This document shows, piece by piece, positions 50,081 to 58,900 of a stretch of DNA of 64,000 nt (within the stretch, counting starts at the first letter, position 1; each line of letters begins with the position of its first letter). The stretch is from Marinimicrobium sp038419845 (lineage in GTDB: Bacteria; Pseudomonadota; Gammaproteobacteria; Pseudomonadales; Cellvibrionaceae): contig NZ_JBCAQT010000001.1 in the NCBI RefSeq assembly GCF_038419845.1, positions 310,001 through 374,000 of the forward strand, given 5' to 3'. The translations under genes and the position numbers were made by a program. The notes beneath the pieces are model-generated. The model worked only from the letters and a program-made list of their open reading frames with translations. It made no database searches and was not told the DNA's origin.

Positions 50081-51055
50081 ATGCGGCGCGCGCGTTGCCT
50101 GACTCTCGTCACCCTGGTGCTGTTGGCCACAGCGGCGCGCGCTGAAGATCCACGCCCCCTGGCGCTGCTTGAGGCCATGGCGGGCGCGGGCCAATCGATA
50201 CACTACCGCGGCTCCTTCACTTACGAACACAGCAACTCCATGGAGAGTTTCCGGGTTTTCCACTGGGTCGATGACGGGCGAGCCCACGACCGGGTGGAAG
50301 CGCTGAACGGCCCCGAAAGCTCACTGCAGCGCCTGGGCCCCGGAGATACCTGCCAGCCCCTGGGCTATCGACTGCTACAGACCGGCCCGACAGAAACGGG
50401 GGAAGAAGCATCAGGCGATGACTCAGCGCCCGAACTCGACCGACTCGACAACTACTACCAACTCAGTCTTCGGGGCGAGGAGCGAATTGCCGGCCGGCCC
50501 ACTTACACGCTGGAAGTGCGACCCCGGGATCTGCTGCGCTACGGCTATATCCTCAACATTGATCAGGAAACAGGGCTGTTGTTGCGCTCCCTCCTGATTG
50601 ATGAAAATCACGGCGTGCTTGAGCGCTTCCAGTTTGTGGAGCTGGAGCTCGAAGATGAAGCCGACACCGTGCGCCGCGAGGCGAAATCTCTCCCCGGCGA
50701 AACCGCCTCCAGCCCCGAGTGCGATACCCGCAGCCCGAAGACGCCCTCTGACTGGATGCTCTCCTGGGTGCCGCCCGGCTTTGTTTTCTCCGGCGAGCGC
50801 CAGCTGGCCGAGGATATCGACATGCTGATGTACACGGACGGTCTGGCGAGTTTCTCGGTGTTTCTGCAGCCTTTCTCCGGTCAGATCAGCGTCGAAGGCC
50901 GCGCCAAAAGCGGCGCCACCTCGGCGTTCATGGGCCAATTGGCCGCCGGCGCCCGGGACTTCCGGGTCACGGTGGTGGGTGAGATTCCCGTCCACGTGGC
51001 CGAGCAGCTGGCACGCGGCATCAGCCCCCGCTTGATCCCCGCCCTCCAGGACTAG
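50081..51055 (+). CDS. rseB: Sigma-E regulator RseB (MucB)
   Basis: 324-residue periplasmic protein with a cleavable signal peptide (TLVLLATAARA). The MucB/RseB N-terminal lipid-sensing domain starts with LLEAMAGAGQSIHYRGSFTYE; ETGLLLRSLLIDE and the C-terminal domain (SDWMLSWVPPGF) follow. It binds RseA and shields it from proteolysis. ATG 50081 is chosen because it gives the signal peptide and follows rseA by 10 bp. Confidence 0.93.
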   Translation: MRRARCLTLVTLVLLATAARAEDPRPLALLEAMAGAGQSIHYRGSFTYEHSNSMESFRVFHWVDDGRAHDRVEALNGPESSLQRLGPGDTCQPLGYRLLQTGPTETGEEASGDDSAPELDRLDNYYQLSLRGEERIAGRPTYTLEVRPRDLLRYGYILNIDQETGLLLRSLLIDENHGVLERFQFVELELEDEADTVRREAKSLPGETASSPECDTRSPKTPSDWMLSWVPPGFVFSGERQLAEDIDMLMYTDGLASFSVFLQPFSGQISVEGRAKSGATSAFMGQLAAGARDFRVTVVGEIPVHVAEQLARGISPRLIPALQD

Positions 51056-51130
51056 TCGGCGGCGCTTTGTTCAAGCATCGCGGCGACTGGTACAATGGTT
51101 TTATTCTGTTGACAGTGTCCGAGGCACGCC

Positions 51131-51592
51131 ATGATTACCGAAACCGGTCGCATCGTCGCTATTGAACCCCAGGGCCTCTGGGTGGAAACCATCCAGCGCT
51201 CCACCTGCGGCAGCTGTGCCGCCCAGAAAGGCTGCGGCCAGAGCCTGATGGCGCGTCTGATGGGGCACACCAGCTACCTCTGGGTACTGCTCGAAGGGCG
51301 CGACCCGGACAAATACCAACTGGGTGATGAAATCCAGATCGGCGTCCCGGAAACCGTGGTCGTCAAAGGCTCACTGTTTGTCTACATGGTCCCGCTGCTG
51401 GGCATGCTGGCCGGCGCCGGACTGGGCCAGTCCGCGCTGCAATCCGATGGCTGGAGCGCCCTGGGCGCCGTGGCGGGGCTGGTGCTCGGGGGCCTGATCG
51501 TGCGCTGGCGGGCCCACCAGACCCGTCACGATCGACGCCTGCAACCGGTGTTGCTGGATGACACCGACGCGGTCACCCTGGTCACGCCCTGA
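51131..51592 (+). CDS. rseC: SoxR-reducing/sigma-E regulatory membrane protein RseC
   Basis: 153-residue protein with an N-terminal Cys cluster (STCGSCAAQKGCGQ) and two membrane helices (about 82-102 and 108-128), the RseC/MucC layout. The basic C-terminus is cytoplasmic. Its stop overlaps the arfB start (TGATG). Confidence 0.92.
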   Translation: MITETGRIVAIEPQGLWVETIQRSTCGSCAAQKGCGQSLMARLMGHTSYLWVLLEGRDPDKYQLGDEIQIGVPETVVVKGSLFVYMVPLLGMLAGAGLGQSALQSDGWSALGAVAGLVLGGLIVRWRAHQTRHDRRLQPVLLDDTDAVTLVTP

Positions 51593-52005
51593 TGGTTGCT
51601 CTGACCCCCTCCCTGTCGGTCCCGGAGCACGAGATCGAGATGACCGCCATTCGCGCCCAGGGCGCCGGTGGCCAGAATGTCAACAAAGTGAATAGCGCGG
51701 TGCACCTGCGCTTTGACATCTTCGCCTCCTCACTGCCCGAGGAGGTCAAAACCCGCATGAGCCAGATCGCCGATCAGCGCATCTCGCGTGAAGGCGTGGT
51801 CGTGATCAAGGGGCAGCGCTTTCGCACCTGGGAGAAGAACCGGGCCGATGCCCTGGAGCGGCTGGGTGAGCTGGTGGCCCGCGCCAGCCACCGGCCCAAA
51901 AGCCGTCGGCCCACGCGCCCGACCAAGGCAGCCAAACGCCGTCGGGTCGATCACAAAACCCGGCGAGGTGCCATCAAGCGCAATCGCGGTAAAGTCGACC
52001 TCTAG
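51592..52005 (+). CDS. arfB: Alternative ribosome-rescue hydrolase ArfB
   Basis: 137-residue class I release-factor relative (E. coli 140) that frees stalled ribosomes. The GGQ motif is at 26-28 (RAQGAGGQNVNKVNSAVHLRF). RISREGVVVIKGQ follows, then a very basic C-terminal tail (about 105-137) that enters the mRNA channel. Coupled to rseC by a one-base start/stop overlap, an unusual but clear attachment of ribosome rescue to the sigma-E operon. Confidence 0.95.
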   Translation: MVALTPSLSVPEHEIEMTAIRAQGAGGQNVNKVNSAVHLRFDIFASSLPEEVKTRMSQIADQRISREGVVVIKGQRFRTWEKNRADALERLGELVARASHRPKSRRPTRPTKAAKRRRVDHKTRRGAIKRNRGKVDL

Positions 52006-52025
52006 ACCTTTATACCCCCAGGCCC

Positions 52026-53081
52026 CTAGGCCGACTCGAACGGCATCTGCTGCACTTCCGGCTCGGGCACGCTGCGCCAGAGCGTCGCCTGTAATTCGCT
52101 GAAATCTTCCTCACCAGAAACCAACCACTGGGCCAGTGCGCTGGCAACGTCCGGGTAGAATACCGGGCGGGGCTTGGGCATGCTCAGCCAGTCGCTGATG
52201 GCGCTTTCGGTCAATGTCTGGGTCACCGCGCCATAGCCCAGCTGACTGAGCGCCAGAGCGTTGGATTGCTGTTCCATCTGCCCGGCCACGGGCTGGACCA
52301 GCAGCTTCTTGCCCAGTTGAATGGCTTCGCTTGGCAACTCAAAGCCGGCACTGGCAATCACTCCTTCACAGCGATGCAGGTCGGCCTGAAATCCCTCGCG
52401 GGAAAAGGGCCGGATGTGAATATGGCCCTCATCGTAAGGTTCCGAGACCTTCTGGTAAACGTAGAACTGGCAGTGGGTGAAAGCTCGCAGCTGGGGAACA
52501 ATGTCCTCCAGCTCGGCAAACGGCAAATACACCATGTAATGATTGGACAGGCACTCGTTGGGGTAGTGCGAGGGCTCGATCAGCGGTGGTAGTATCGGCT
52601 GGTCAAAGTGGTGCCAGTGCAGCCCGATGGCGGTTGTGGTCGGCGCAAAGTAGCGCATGAACCCGCGCACAAACAGGTTTTCCCCCCGCTTGGGAATGTC
52701 GTGCAGAAAGGCACACTGGTGCGAAATGCCGATCACCGGTTTGCCGGCCCGCCGTCCCGCCCAGGCGGAGACGGGCTCGAAGTCGTTGATGATCAGATCG
52801 TAGCCCGAGACATCCAGCGCCCTGATGTCCCGGTACAGCTGGGGCAGATTGCTGCGCAGGATGGTCTGGGGGTAGCGGACCTGACCGTGCCGGGTGACAA
52901 AAGTCAGCCCGCGAAAACAGCGGTAGTCTCCGAATACCTCCATGTCGAAGTAGTCCTCTGGCGGCCGCCCGGAAAACACCCAGTCAATGTCGGCGCCGGT
53001 CCTGGCCAGGGCCTCTGCCATGATGCGTGCACGGGTAATATGGCCGTTGCCCGTGCCCTGAACGCCGTACAGTATTTTCAT
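52026..53081 (-). CDS. MJ1255/VC2487-type glycosyltransferase
   Basis: 351-residue GT-B glycosyltransferase related to MurG/UDP-glucuronosyltransferases. N-terminal ILYGVQGTGNGHITRARIM, DLIINDFEPVSAW, VIGISHQCAFLH and the C-terminal donor-site GVIASAGFELPSEAIQLGKKLL are typical of the MJ1255/VC2487 family. No membrane segment. Overlaps the PAP2 phosphatase gene by 4 bp, suggesting a glycolipid or undecaprenyl-linked task; the exact reaction is unknown. Confidence 0.88.
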   Translation of the reverse strand: MKILYGVQGTGNGHITRARIMAEALARTGADIDWVFSGRPPEDYFDMEVFGDYRCFRGLTFVTRHGQVRYPQTILRSNLPQLYRDIRALDVSGYDLIINDFEPVSAWAGRRAGKPVIGISHQCAFLHDIPKRGENLFVRGFMRYFAPTTTAIGLHWHHFDQPILPPLIEPSHYPNECLSNHYMVYLPFAELEDIVPQLRAFTHCQFYVYQKVSEPYDEGHIHIRPFSREGFQADLHRCEGVIASAGFELPSEAIQLGKKLLVQPVAGQMEQQSNALALSQLGYGAVTQTLTESAISDWLSMPKPRPVFYPDVASALAQWLVSGEEDFSELQATLWRSVPEPEVQQMPFESA

Positions 53082-53629
53082 GGGGCTCCCGTGGTGGCAA
53101 TCAGTGTGGGATAGACAAACAGGCCGACCAGGGCTGCACCGGTACCCAGCAGAGCGCCGGCGGCGATATCGCTGGGGTAGTGCACGCCCAGCAGCACCCG
53201 GCTGCTACCAATGAGGCTGGCCCAGAGGTAGCAGGGCAGGGCGAACGCCGGGTAGAAGTAGGCCACCAGTGTGGCAAAAAGAAAGGCGGCGGCTGTGTGG
53301 CCCGAGGGAAAGCTGAACTGATCCGAGGGGGTGATCCAGGCCTCGTAAAAGTCGATGCGCATGGCGGGCCGGTCCCGCTTGATCACATTTTTCAAAACCA
53401 GGTAAAGGCTGATATCCAGGCTGTAGGCCACCAGCCCGGCGACCAGAAAGGCTGTGCCCTGATCTGGCTCGAGCAGTGACAGCGCCAGAGCGGCGAGAAT
53501 ATAGAGGTAGCCGTCACCGGTTCGGGAAATCCAGCGGATGGATTTGCGGTAGGCAAAGCGTTTGCTGGCATGCACCCAGAGAAACGCCAGGGTGTCGAGC
53601 TGGTGGACGCGTTGGAAGAGACTGTTCAT
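53078..53629 (-). CDS. PAP2-family membrane phosphatase
   Basis: 183-residue lipid phosphatase with about five membrane helices. All three phosphatase motifs are present: KNVIKRDRP, PSGHT and SRVLLGVHYPSD. Likely removes phosphate from a lipid pyrophosphate or phosphatidate. First gene of a coupled pair with the glycosyltransferase. Confidence 0.9.
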   Translation of the reverse strand: MNSLFQRVHQLDTLAFLWVHASKRFAYRKSIRWISRTGDGYLYILAALALSLLEPDQGTAFLVAGLVAYSLDISLYLVLKNVIKRDRPAMRIDFYEAWITPSDQFSFPSGHTAAAFLFATLVAYFYPAFALPCYLWASLIGSSRVLLGVHYPSDIAAGALLGTGAALVGLFVYPTLIATTGAP

Positions 53630-53812
53630 GGTTGCACCGCCTTGTTGTCAGGCTAATGACGCGGAGCCTCGGCTCCGAAGACAGCCTATTGATAACAGCC
53701 AATGATGAATCTTCTGTGACAGTGAGGCCGGGCGCTTTTATTTTCTTGAGACAATCGGCTAACGTAGCGCTCCGTTAACTTCTACGAACAACCACCCAAA
53801 GAGAAAACCGCT

Positions 53813-54184
53813 ATGCCCAAACCGGGAAAAACCGGGATCCGCCGGATCATTGATGCCTTTGGCTACTCCATGAAAGGCTTTGCCGCCGCCTGGCGCTTTG
53901 AAGCGGCGTTCCGTCAGGAGGTCACCCTGGGAGTCGTCTTGGTCCCGGCGGCCTTCTGGCTGGCCGAGACCCATATAGAGCTGATTCTGTTGCTGATGAG
54001 CGTCGGCTGGGTGCTGATGGCGGAGCTGGCGAACTCCGCCGTGGAGGCCGCGATCGATCGCACGGGGAATGAGCACCATGTGCTTTCGGCCCGGGCCAAA
54101 GACATCGGCTCGGCCCTGGTTCTGGTCAGTCTGGTGCTGCTGGCCATTGTCTGGGGGCTGATCGGATTCCACCGGTTTTCCTGA
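53813..54184 (+). CDS. dgkA: Diacylglycerol kinase DgkA
   Basis: 123-residue integral membrane kinase recycling diacylglycerol to phosphatidate. Three membrane helices and the signature ELANSAVEAAIDR (family ELxNTAIExxVDR), plus FRQEVTLGVVLVP and AKDIGSALVLVSL. Single gene upstream of the ZorA-like operon, 94 bp away. Confidence 0.95.
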   Translation: MPKPGKTGIRRIIDAFGYSMKGFAAAWRFEAAFRQEVTLGVVLVPAAFWLAETHIELILLLMSVGWVLMAELANSAVEAAIDRTGNEHHVLSARAKDIGSALVLVSLVLLAIVWGLIGFHRFS

Positions 54185-54278
54185 CCCGGTGCCCGTCAGG
54201 GGTGTCGTCAGTGGTGTTTAGGGGGGTGAATAGGCTACACTCGGGGCCTGTCACCATAAGGCCCCAAAAGAAGCATCT

Positions 54279-55592
54279 ATGGATTTTCTGAGCGACTTCT
54301 CCGTCCTGTCGCTGGTGCTGATGGCACTGATCGCGATCATGACGATCTATTTCATCGGCCCCGGCTATTCGGCTCAAAGTGCGGCGCACTCTCCGACCAT
54401 TCTGACCAGCACCGGTATCTTCGGGACCTTCATCGGGGTGGCCCTGGGGCTGCTGGAGTTCGACCCCGACAACATCCAGGCGAGCGTGCCGGGGCTGATC
54501 GACGGCCTGCAGACCGCCTTCTGGACCTCGATCGCGGGCCTGCTGGGGGCGCTGCTGGTCAAATTCCGCCACCTCGCCTCCACCCTGCGCCAGACCCGGG
54601 TTCAGGCCACCTATGAAGCCGCCACCATCGACGATCTGGCCAATCTTCTGGCCGAGATCAACCGGTCGCTCTCCGACCCGCAGGCCGGTGGCCTGAATAC
54701 CGCTGTCAACGACCTGCGGCGCGAGCAGAAAAACGAGTTTGCCGGTCTGTCCCAATCGCTCGAGCGCTATCAGACCGACATGACCGAAGCCAATACCCGC
54801 GCGTTGATTGGTGCACTGGAAACGGTCATGCGCGATTTCAACTCCCAGATCGACGTCCAGTACGGCGAGAACTTCAAGCAGCTCAACGAAGCTGTGGGCA
54901 ACATGCTGCTCTGGCAACAGAACTACAAGCAGGAGTTGCAGGAGCTGCTGGTGACCCAGAAATCCAATGGAGAACTGCTGGATAAAGCCAGTCGTGCCTA
55001 CGAAAAGGTGGTCACCCATTCAGAGGTGTTCAATACCGTCTCCGAATCCCTGGGAGGGCTGCTGGAATCGCTGCAGACCCAGTCCGAAGGCATGGAGCGC
55101 TATCTCGCGCAGCTGTCCACCGTTGCCGAGAAAGCCGCCGCGGGCCTGCCCTCGCTTGAGGGCCGGGTGGATGCGTTGACCGACCAGCTCGCCCAGAGCG
55201 TCACCCGCAACCAGCAGCAGTTGAGTGAAGTGCTTGAGGAGGCCTCACGCGCGCTGCGCGATACCTCCGCCGAGGTGAACCGCAATATGGTGCAAAGTCT
55301 GGAGCAAAGTCAGAATGGCATGCATCGTCAGGTGGAAACGCTGGTCACCCGAACCAGTGAACAGCTGGAACAGCTCGACCAGGCCCTGGAGTCCGAGCTG
55401 ACCAAGGCGCTGACGACCTTCGGTTACCAGATGACCTCGCTGTCCGAGAAATTTGTCAACGATTACGCGCCGTTGACCGACAAGCTGCGCGCCCTGATCC
55501 AGGTGGCAGAGCAATCTTCCCGTGTCCAAGATAAAGCCCATGACCCAGCGCCCCAACGAGCCAAACCCGTTCGCACCCCGACCCAATCATGA
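54279..55592 (+). CDS. ZorA-like MotA/TolQ/ExbB family protein with long coiled-coil tail
   Basis: 437 residues. The N-terminus holds about three membrane segments (9-29; 42-60 in GIFGTFIGVALGLLEF; 75-95 in AFWTSIAGLLGALLV) in the MotA/TolQ/ExbB pattern. Residues about 100-437 form an extended helical/coiled-coil tail rich in Gln/Glu/Leu. This is the ZorA plan of Zorya anti-phage systems rather than flagellar MotA. It overlaps the ZorB-like gene by up to 71 bp. Codon use is like the host, so it is not obviously recently acquired. Function unproven. Confidence 0.85.
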   Translation: MDFLSDFSVLSLVLMALIAIMTIYFIGPGYSAQSAAHSPTILTSTGIFGTFIGVALGLLEFDPDNIQASVPGLIDGLQTAFWTSIAGLLGALLVKFRHLASTLRQTRVQATYEAATIDDLANLLAEINRSLSDPQAGGLNTAVNDLRREQKNEFAGLSQSLERYQTDMTEANTRALIGALETVMRDFNSQIDVQYGENFKQLNEAVGNMLLWQQNYKQELQELLVTQKSNGELLDKASRAYEKVVTHSEVFNTVSESLGGLLESLQTQSEGMERYLAQLSTVAEKAAAGLPSLEGRVDALTDQLAQSVTRNQQQLSEVLEEASRALRDTSAEVNRNMVQSLEQSQNGMHRQVETLVTRTSEQLEQLDQALESELTKALTTFGYQMTSLSEKFVNDYAPLTDKLRALIQVAEQSSRVQDKAHDPAPQRAKPVRTPTQS

Positions 55593-56271
55593 TGTAGAGC
55601 ACGAAGAGCATTGGGTTTCCGTCAGTGATCTGATGGGTGGCCTGATGATGGTGTTTCTGCTGATTGCCGTGGTCTATATGGTGCAACTGGAAATCGAGAG
55701 TCGTAAGGTACGCGATGTCGCCGTGCTGTACGACCGCCTGCGTACGCAGTTGTATGAAGACCTGCACGAGGAATTCAGCGAGGATCTCCCGCGCTGGGGG
55801 GCGGAGCTCAATCGCGACCTGAGTCTGCGCTTTTACAATACCGAGGTGCTGTTTCCCCAGGGGGAAGATGAGCTTCGTCCGGCTTTTGAGGTGATCCTGG
55901 CCGACTTTTTCCCACGCTATCTGGACATCATTACCCTGCCCAAATACCGGGAGGACGTTCTGGAAGTCCGTATCGAGGGCCATACGTCCAGCGACTGGGG
56001 CGATCTGCCGGAAGATGAAGCCTATATTCGCAATATGGCCCTGTCCCAGGCGCGCACCCGGACCACGCTGGCCTACCTGCTCGATCTGCCGGAGGTCGCC
56101 CGGGAGCGGGCCTGGATCAAGTCCCACCTGACGGCCAACGGGCTCTCGTCCTCAAAACTGATTGAGGAGAACGGCGAGGAAGATCCGGTGCGTTCGCGCC
56201 GGGTGGAATTCCGGGTGCGGACCGATGCCGAGTCCCGCATCGAGGGCATGCTGGAGGAGGAGCGCCAGTGA
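55522..56271 (+). CDS. ZorB-like OmpA/MotB family protein
   Basis: 249 residues from GTG 55522 (ATG 55540 also possible). One membrane helix (about 37-56) begins with SVSDLMGGLMMVF, with Asp36 placed like the ion-conducting Asp of MotB/ZorB. The periplasmic C-terminus is an OmpA-like peptidoglycan-binding domain (VRIEGHTSSDWG, NMALSQARTRTTLAYL, RSRRVEFRV). Together with the upstream gene it should form an ion-driven envelope motor or channel. Its stop overlaps the next start (GTGA). Confidence 0.87.
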   Translation: MSKIKPMTQRPNEPNPFAPRPNHDVEHEEHWVSVSDLMGGLMMVFLLIAVVYMVQLEIESRKVRDVAVLYDRLRTQLYEDLHEEFSEDLPRWGAELNRDLSLRFYNTEVLFPQGEDELRPAFEVILADFFPRYLDIITLPKYREDVLEVRIEGHTSSDWGDLPEDEAYIRNMALSQARTRTTLAYLLDLPEVARERAWIKSHLTANGLSSSKLIEENGEEDPVRSRRVEFRVRTDAESRIEGMLEEERQ

Positions 56272-56807
56272 AGCTGCCCGACTTTCTGCAGTTTCAGCCC
56301 TTCAATACCCTGCGCTCCGCCATGGGCGCCGAGCGGCTGGGGGCGTTTGAGTTCTTTGACCCGCGCCTGCACCTGAGCGCCACGGAGCGGGAACGGTTGG
56401 CGGGCGGACTCACCCTGAACTGGTCCCACCTGCGATGTCTGCACGACTACACCCTGGCCTACAAGAACAGTCGGGTGCTGTTGTGGCTGGAGGAGCCGGG
56501 ACAGTCCTGGGCCGCGCCCAACTACCACCTGGCTTACTGCCGGGTACTGCAACAGCTGCGCCGGGAGCGGCCGACGCAGCCGCTGCAGATCTCGACCGAA
56601 CTGCCGCCCCCGGACCCCTGGCCCTGGCAGGTGTGCCCGAAGTGTCTGCAGCAGCTGCAGTTTCAGGGATACGATGCGGCCCGCACCCGCCATCGGGAGT
56701 ACAGTGACCGGGTGATGGAGCGCTTCGATATTGCCGATTTTTACGCGCAATACCCGCTCTACCCGGTCACCTCCAAGGTCTTGCGGGCGCTGGATTCAGT
56801 GGGATGA
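56268..56807 (+). CDS. Unknown CxxC protein, third gene of the ZorAB-like operon
   Basis: 179-residue soluble protein with GTG start overlapping the ZorB-like stop by 4 bp. Cysteines include a CPKC pair at about 123-126, in VCPKCLQQLQFQGYD. This is followed by FDIADFYAQYPLY, a repeated-looking acidic/aromatic segment at the C-terminus. The pattern suggests a small zinc-ribbon module, but a second CxxC pair is not visible. It is not ZorC, ZorD or ZorE by any motif I can see. The likely effector or partner of the channel; function unknown. Confidence 0.8.
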   Translation: MKLPDFLQFQPFNTLRSAMGAERLGAFEFFDPRLHLSATERERLAGGLTLNWSHLRCLHDYTLAYKNSRVLLWLEEPGQSWAAPNYHLAYCRVLQQLRRERPTQPLQISTELPPPDPWPWQVCPKCLQQLQFQGYDAARTRHREYSDRVMERFDIADFYAQYPLYPVTSKVLRALDSVG

Positions 56808-56996
56808 GAGCTTTTCTTCCTCGCCCATGAAGGCGTAGTAGTCCTGCTCCAGAGACCGGCCGGGCGCACGCCGCTCCGGCGCCTTGCGTCGTTTGCGGTG
56901 GTATAGATCGAGCGGCATGTGCTTGCACGGATCCCGGTCGAGTCGCCGGTCCCGGCCGCACCGCCGATCGATGAAAATCCGGTGCTGATTGCGCAT
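56796..56996 (-). CDS. Small Arg-rich hypothetical protein
   Basis: 66 residues, strongly basic (DRRCGRDRRLDRDPCKHMPLD, then RKRRKAPERR) with an aromatic/acidic C-terminus (DYYAFMGEEEKL). Two Cys. Overlaps the end of the CxxC gene on the opposite strand by 12 bp. Its composition is not that of a simple antisense shadow, and proteins of this flavour occur in related bacteria, but I cannot assign a function. Confidence 0.55.
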   Translation of the reverse strand: MRNQHRIFIDRRCGRDRRLDRDPCKHMPLDLYHRKRRKAPERRAPGRSLEQDYYAFMGEEEKLSSH

Positions 56997-57088
56997 AGGG
57001 TGGTTTATTGGTTGTTTTTGCGGTGCGTCAACACAGTGTAGACGGCATCCGGTAAAATGCCGAATTGTTTTTGGTAGGAGTGTGAACC

Positions 57089-57400
57089 ATGAAGCCTGTA
57101 GAAGCGTCGATTGTCAGTCAGCTGAAGGAGGCCTTCGATCCCGTGCACCTGGAGGTCCTGAACGAGAGCCACCAGCACAATGTGCCGCCCGGCTCGGAGA
57201 GCCACTTCAAGGTCGTCCTGGTCAGCCCCGAGTTCAGCGGCCGGCGGCAGGTCCAGCGGCATCAGGCCATTTACGGGGTGCTGGCCGAACAGCTGCGCGG
57301 CCCGGTTCACGCCCTGGCGCTTCACACCTACAGCCCCGAGGAGTGGTCCGGCCCGCAATCGGTGCCCGGCTCACCTCCCTGCCTGGGCGGCGGGGCCTGA
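57089..57400 (+). CDS. bolA: BolA-family protein
   Basis: 103-residue BolA: SHFKVVLVSPEFSGRRQVQRH with the invariant His, then AIYGVLAEQL and VHALALHTYSPEEW. BolA proteins partner monothiol glutaredoxins in Fe-S trafficking and affect morphology and stress. TAGGAG precedes the ATG. Short Gly/Pro-rich C-terminal tail. Confidence 0.93.
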   Translation: MKPVEASIVSQLKEAFDPVHLEVLNESHQHNVPPGSESHFKVVLVSPEFSGRRQVQRHQAIYGVLAEQLRGPVHALALHTYSPEEWSGPQSVPGSPPCLGGGA

Positions 57401-57502
57401 ACGGCGCCGTGTTGAGCGATCGGCCAAATAGGCTGGCTGCACAAAATTTAAGCGTTTATAATGGCCGCTATTTTTTGAGAATCGAGGTTACCAGCCCCCC
57501 TT

Positions 57503-58447
57503 ATGAGTGAGATCGTCGTTGCCGCTCTGTATAAATTTGTCGCCCTGCCTGACTTTCGCCAGATCTGCGCGCCGCTCAAGGCCAAATGCGAAGAGCTGGG
57601 GCTGAAAGGCACGCTGCTGTTGGCCCACGAGGGTATCAACGGCACGGTGGCGGGCAACCGCGAGGGTATTGACGCACTGTTGGCCTATCTGCGCGCCGAT
57701 GAGCGGCTGGCCGATGTGCAGCACAAGGAGTCGCCCAGTGATGGTCAGCCGTTCTATCGGATGAAGGTCAAACTGAAAAAAGAGATCGTTACCATGGGGG
57801 TGGAAGGAATTGACCCGCTCAGCAGCGCCGGCACCTACGTGGCGCCCGGCGACTGGAATGCGTTGATCAGCGACCCCGACGTGCTGGTCATCGACACCCG
57901 CAACCACTACGAGTATGCCATCGGGACCTTTGAGCGGGCGCTGGATCCGGAAACCGAAACCTTTCGCGAATTTCCCGACTATGTCCAGAAAGAGCTCAAT
58001 CCGGGGCAGCACAAGAAAGTGGCCATGTTCTGCACCGGCGGTATCCGCTGTGAGAAAGCCACCGCCTACATGCGGGAACAGGGATTTGACGAGGTGTACC
58101 ACCTGGAGGGCGGTATCCTGAAGTACCTCGAAGAGGTACCCGAAGAGCAGAGCCTGTGGCGCGGGGAGTGTTTTGTCTTTGACAATCGGGTCGCGGTCAA
58201 CCACAAGCTGGAGCCGGGATCCTACGACCAGTGCCACGGCTGTCGTCATCCGATCACCGAAGAGGACAAAGCCTCCGAGCATTACATGAAAGGGGTGTGC
58301 TGTCCGCGCTGCTACCATCAGCTGACCGAGGATCAGAAGGCGCGTTTTGCCGAGCGGCAGAAGCAGATCGAGCTGGCCCGGCAGCGCAACGAGGTGCACC
58401 TGGGCGCTCCGCCGCCCGCGCGGCAACGGCACTCAACCACACAGTGA
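57503..58447 (+). CDS. trhO: tRNA uridine(34) hydroxylase TrhO (YceA)
   Basis: 314-residue rhodanese-domain enzyme making 5-hydroxyuridine at tRNA position 34. The N-terminal acylphosphatase-like domain includes LLLAHEGINGTVAG (38-51). The rhodanese domain has catalytic C177 in MFCTGGIRCEKA. A C-terminal Cys-rich part includes CHGCRHP and CCPRCY. No strong ribosome site before ATG 57503. Confidence 0.94.
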   Translation: MSEIVVAALYKFVALPDFRQICAPLKAKCEELGLKGTLLLAHEGINGTVAGNREGIDALLAYLRADERLADVQHKESPSDGQPFYRMKVKLKKEIVTMGVEGIDPLSSAGTYVAPGDWNALISDPDVLVIDTRNHYEYAIGTFERALDPETETFREFPDYVQKELNPGQHKKVAMFCTGGIRCEKATAYMREQGFDEVYHLEGGILKYLEEVPEEQSLWRGECFVFDNRVAVNHKLEPGSYDQCHGCRHPITEEDKASEHYMKGVCCPRCYHQLTEDQKARFAERQKQIELARQRNEVHLGAPPPARQRHSTTQ

Positions 58448-58508
58448 CTGACACGGATGAGGCGCCGGGCCCCATCCCCCTGAAAATTGGAGCTGGAGAG
58501 TAACAGCC

Positions 58509-58847
58509 ATGGAACCGATTGATTACGAGGCCTGGGAGGTGGATCTCCCCAGTGGGAGAGCACGGCACGCCAGTGGTTTCACTGTGACGGTGGAAGGGGA
58601 TGTGCGCGATCCGTCGGCCGTCGCCCCCGCCGATTACCCCGCCGGGTTAAGCTATGCCGAGCAGGCGCGTCTGCTGCGCTATGGCATGGAGGCTCTGGCC
58701 TCGGCGCCCGAAGGGCAGGGTCGCAGTCAACGGGTGCCCCAGCAGACAAGCCGTGCCCGGCAGGCGGAAGAGAAAGCCAGGCTGTTTGCCGAGCGGAAAG
58801 ACCGCCCGGAGCGGCCCAAACTATCGCTTAAAAAGCCTCGAAGCTGA
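58509..58847 (+). CDS. Small hypothetical protein downstream of trhO
   Basis: 112-residue soluble protein. Residues 1-35 form a beta-rich start (YEAWEVDLPSGRARHASGFTV). The middle carries a YAEQARLLRYGMEAL helix, and the C-terminal 40 residues are basic (RARQAEEKARLFAERKDRPERP). GGAGAG upstream. Probably co-transcribed with trhO (61-bp gap). No recognised family. Confidence 0.7.
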   Translation: MEPIDYEAWEVDLPSGRARHASGFTVTVEGDVRDPSAVAPADYPAGLSYAEQARLLRYGMEALASAPEGQGRSQRVPQQTSRARQAEEKARLFAERKDRPERPKLSLKKPRS

Positions 58848-58855
58848 ATGGTTCA

Positions 58856-58892
58856 ACTCGCCGGACGCCTCGTATCGAGGCGCCCGGCGAGT
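58856..58892. terminator. Bidirectional hairpin between convergent genes
   Basis: 17-nt arms (ACTCGCCGGACGCCTCG and a copy with one mismatch) around a TAT loop, between two converging stop codons. No T tract on either side. Confidence 0.65.
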
Positions 58893-58900
58893 GGTTCACG

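Noticed and set aside
54279..56807. Calling the operon a canonical Zorya system
   Set aside because: ZorC, ZorD or ZorE hallmarks (for example a SWI/SNF helicase) are absent, so only the channel pair is Zorya-like.
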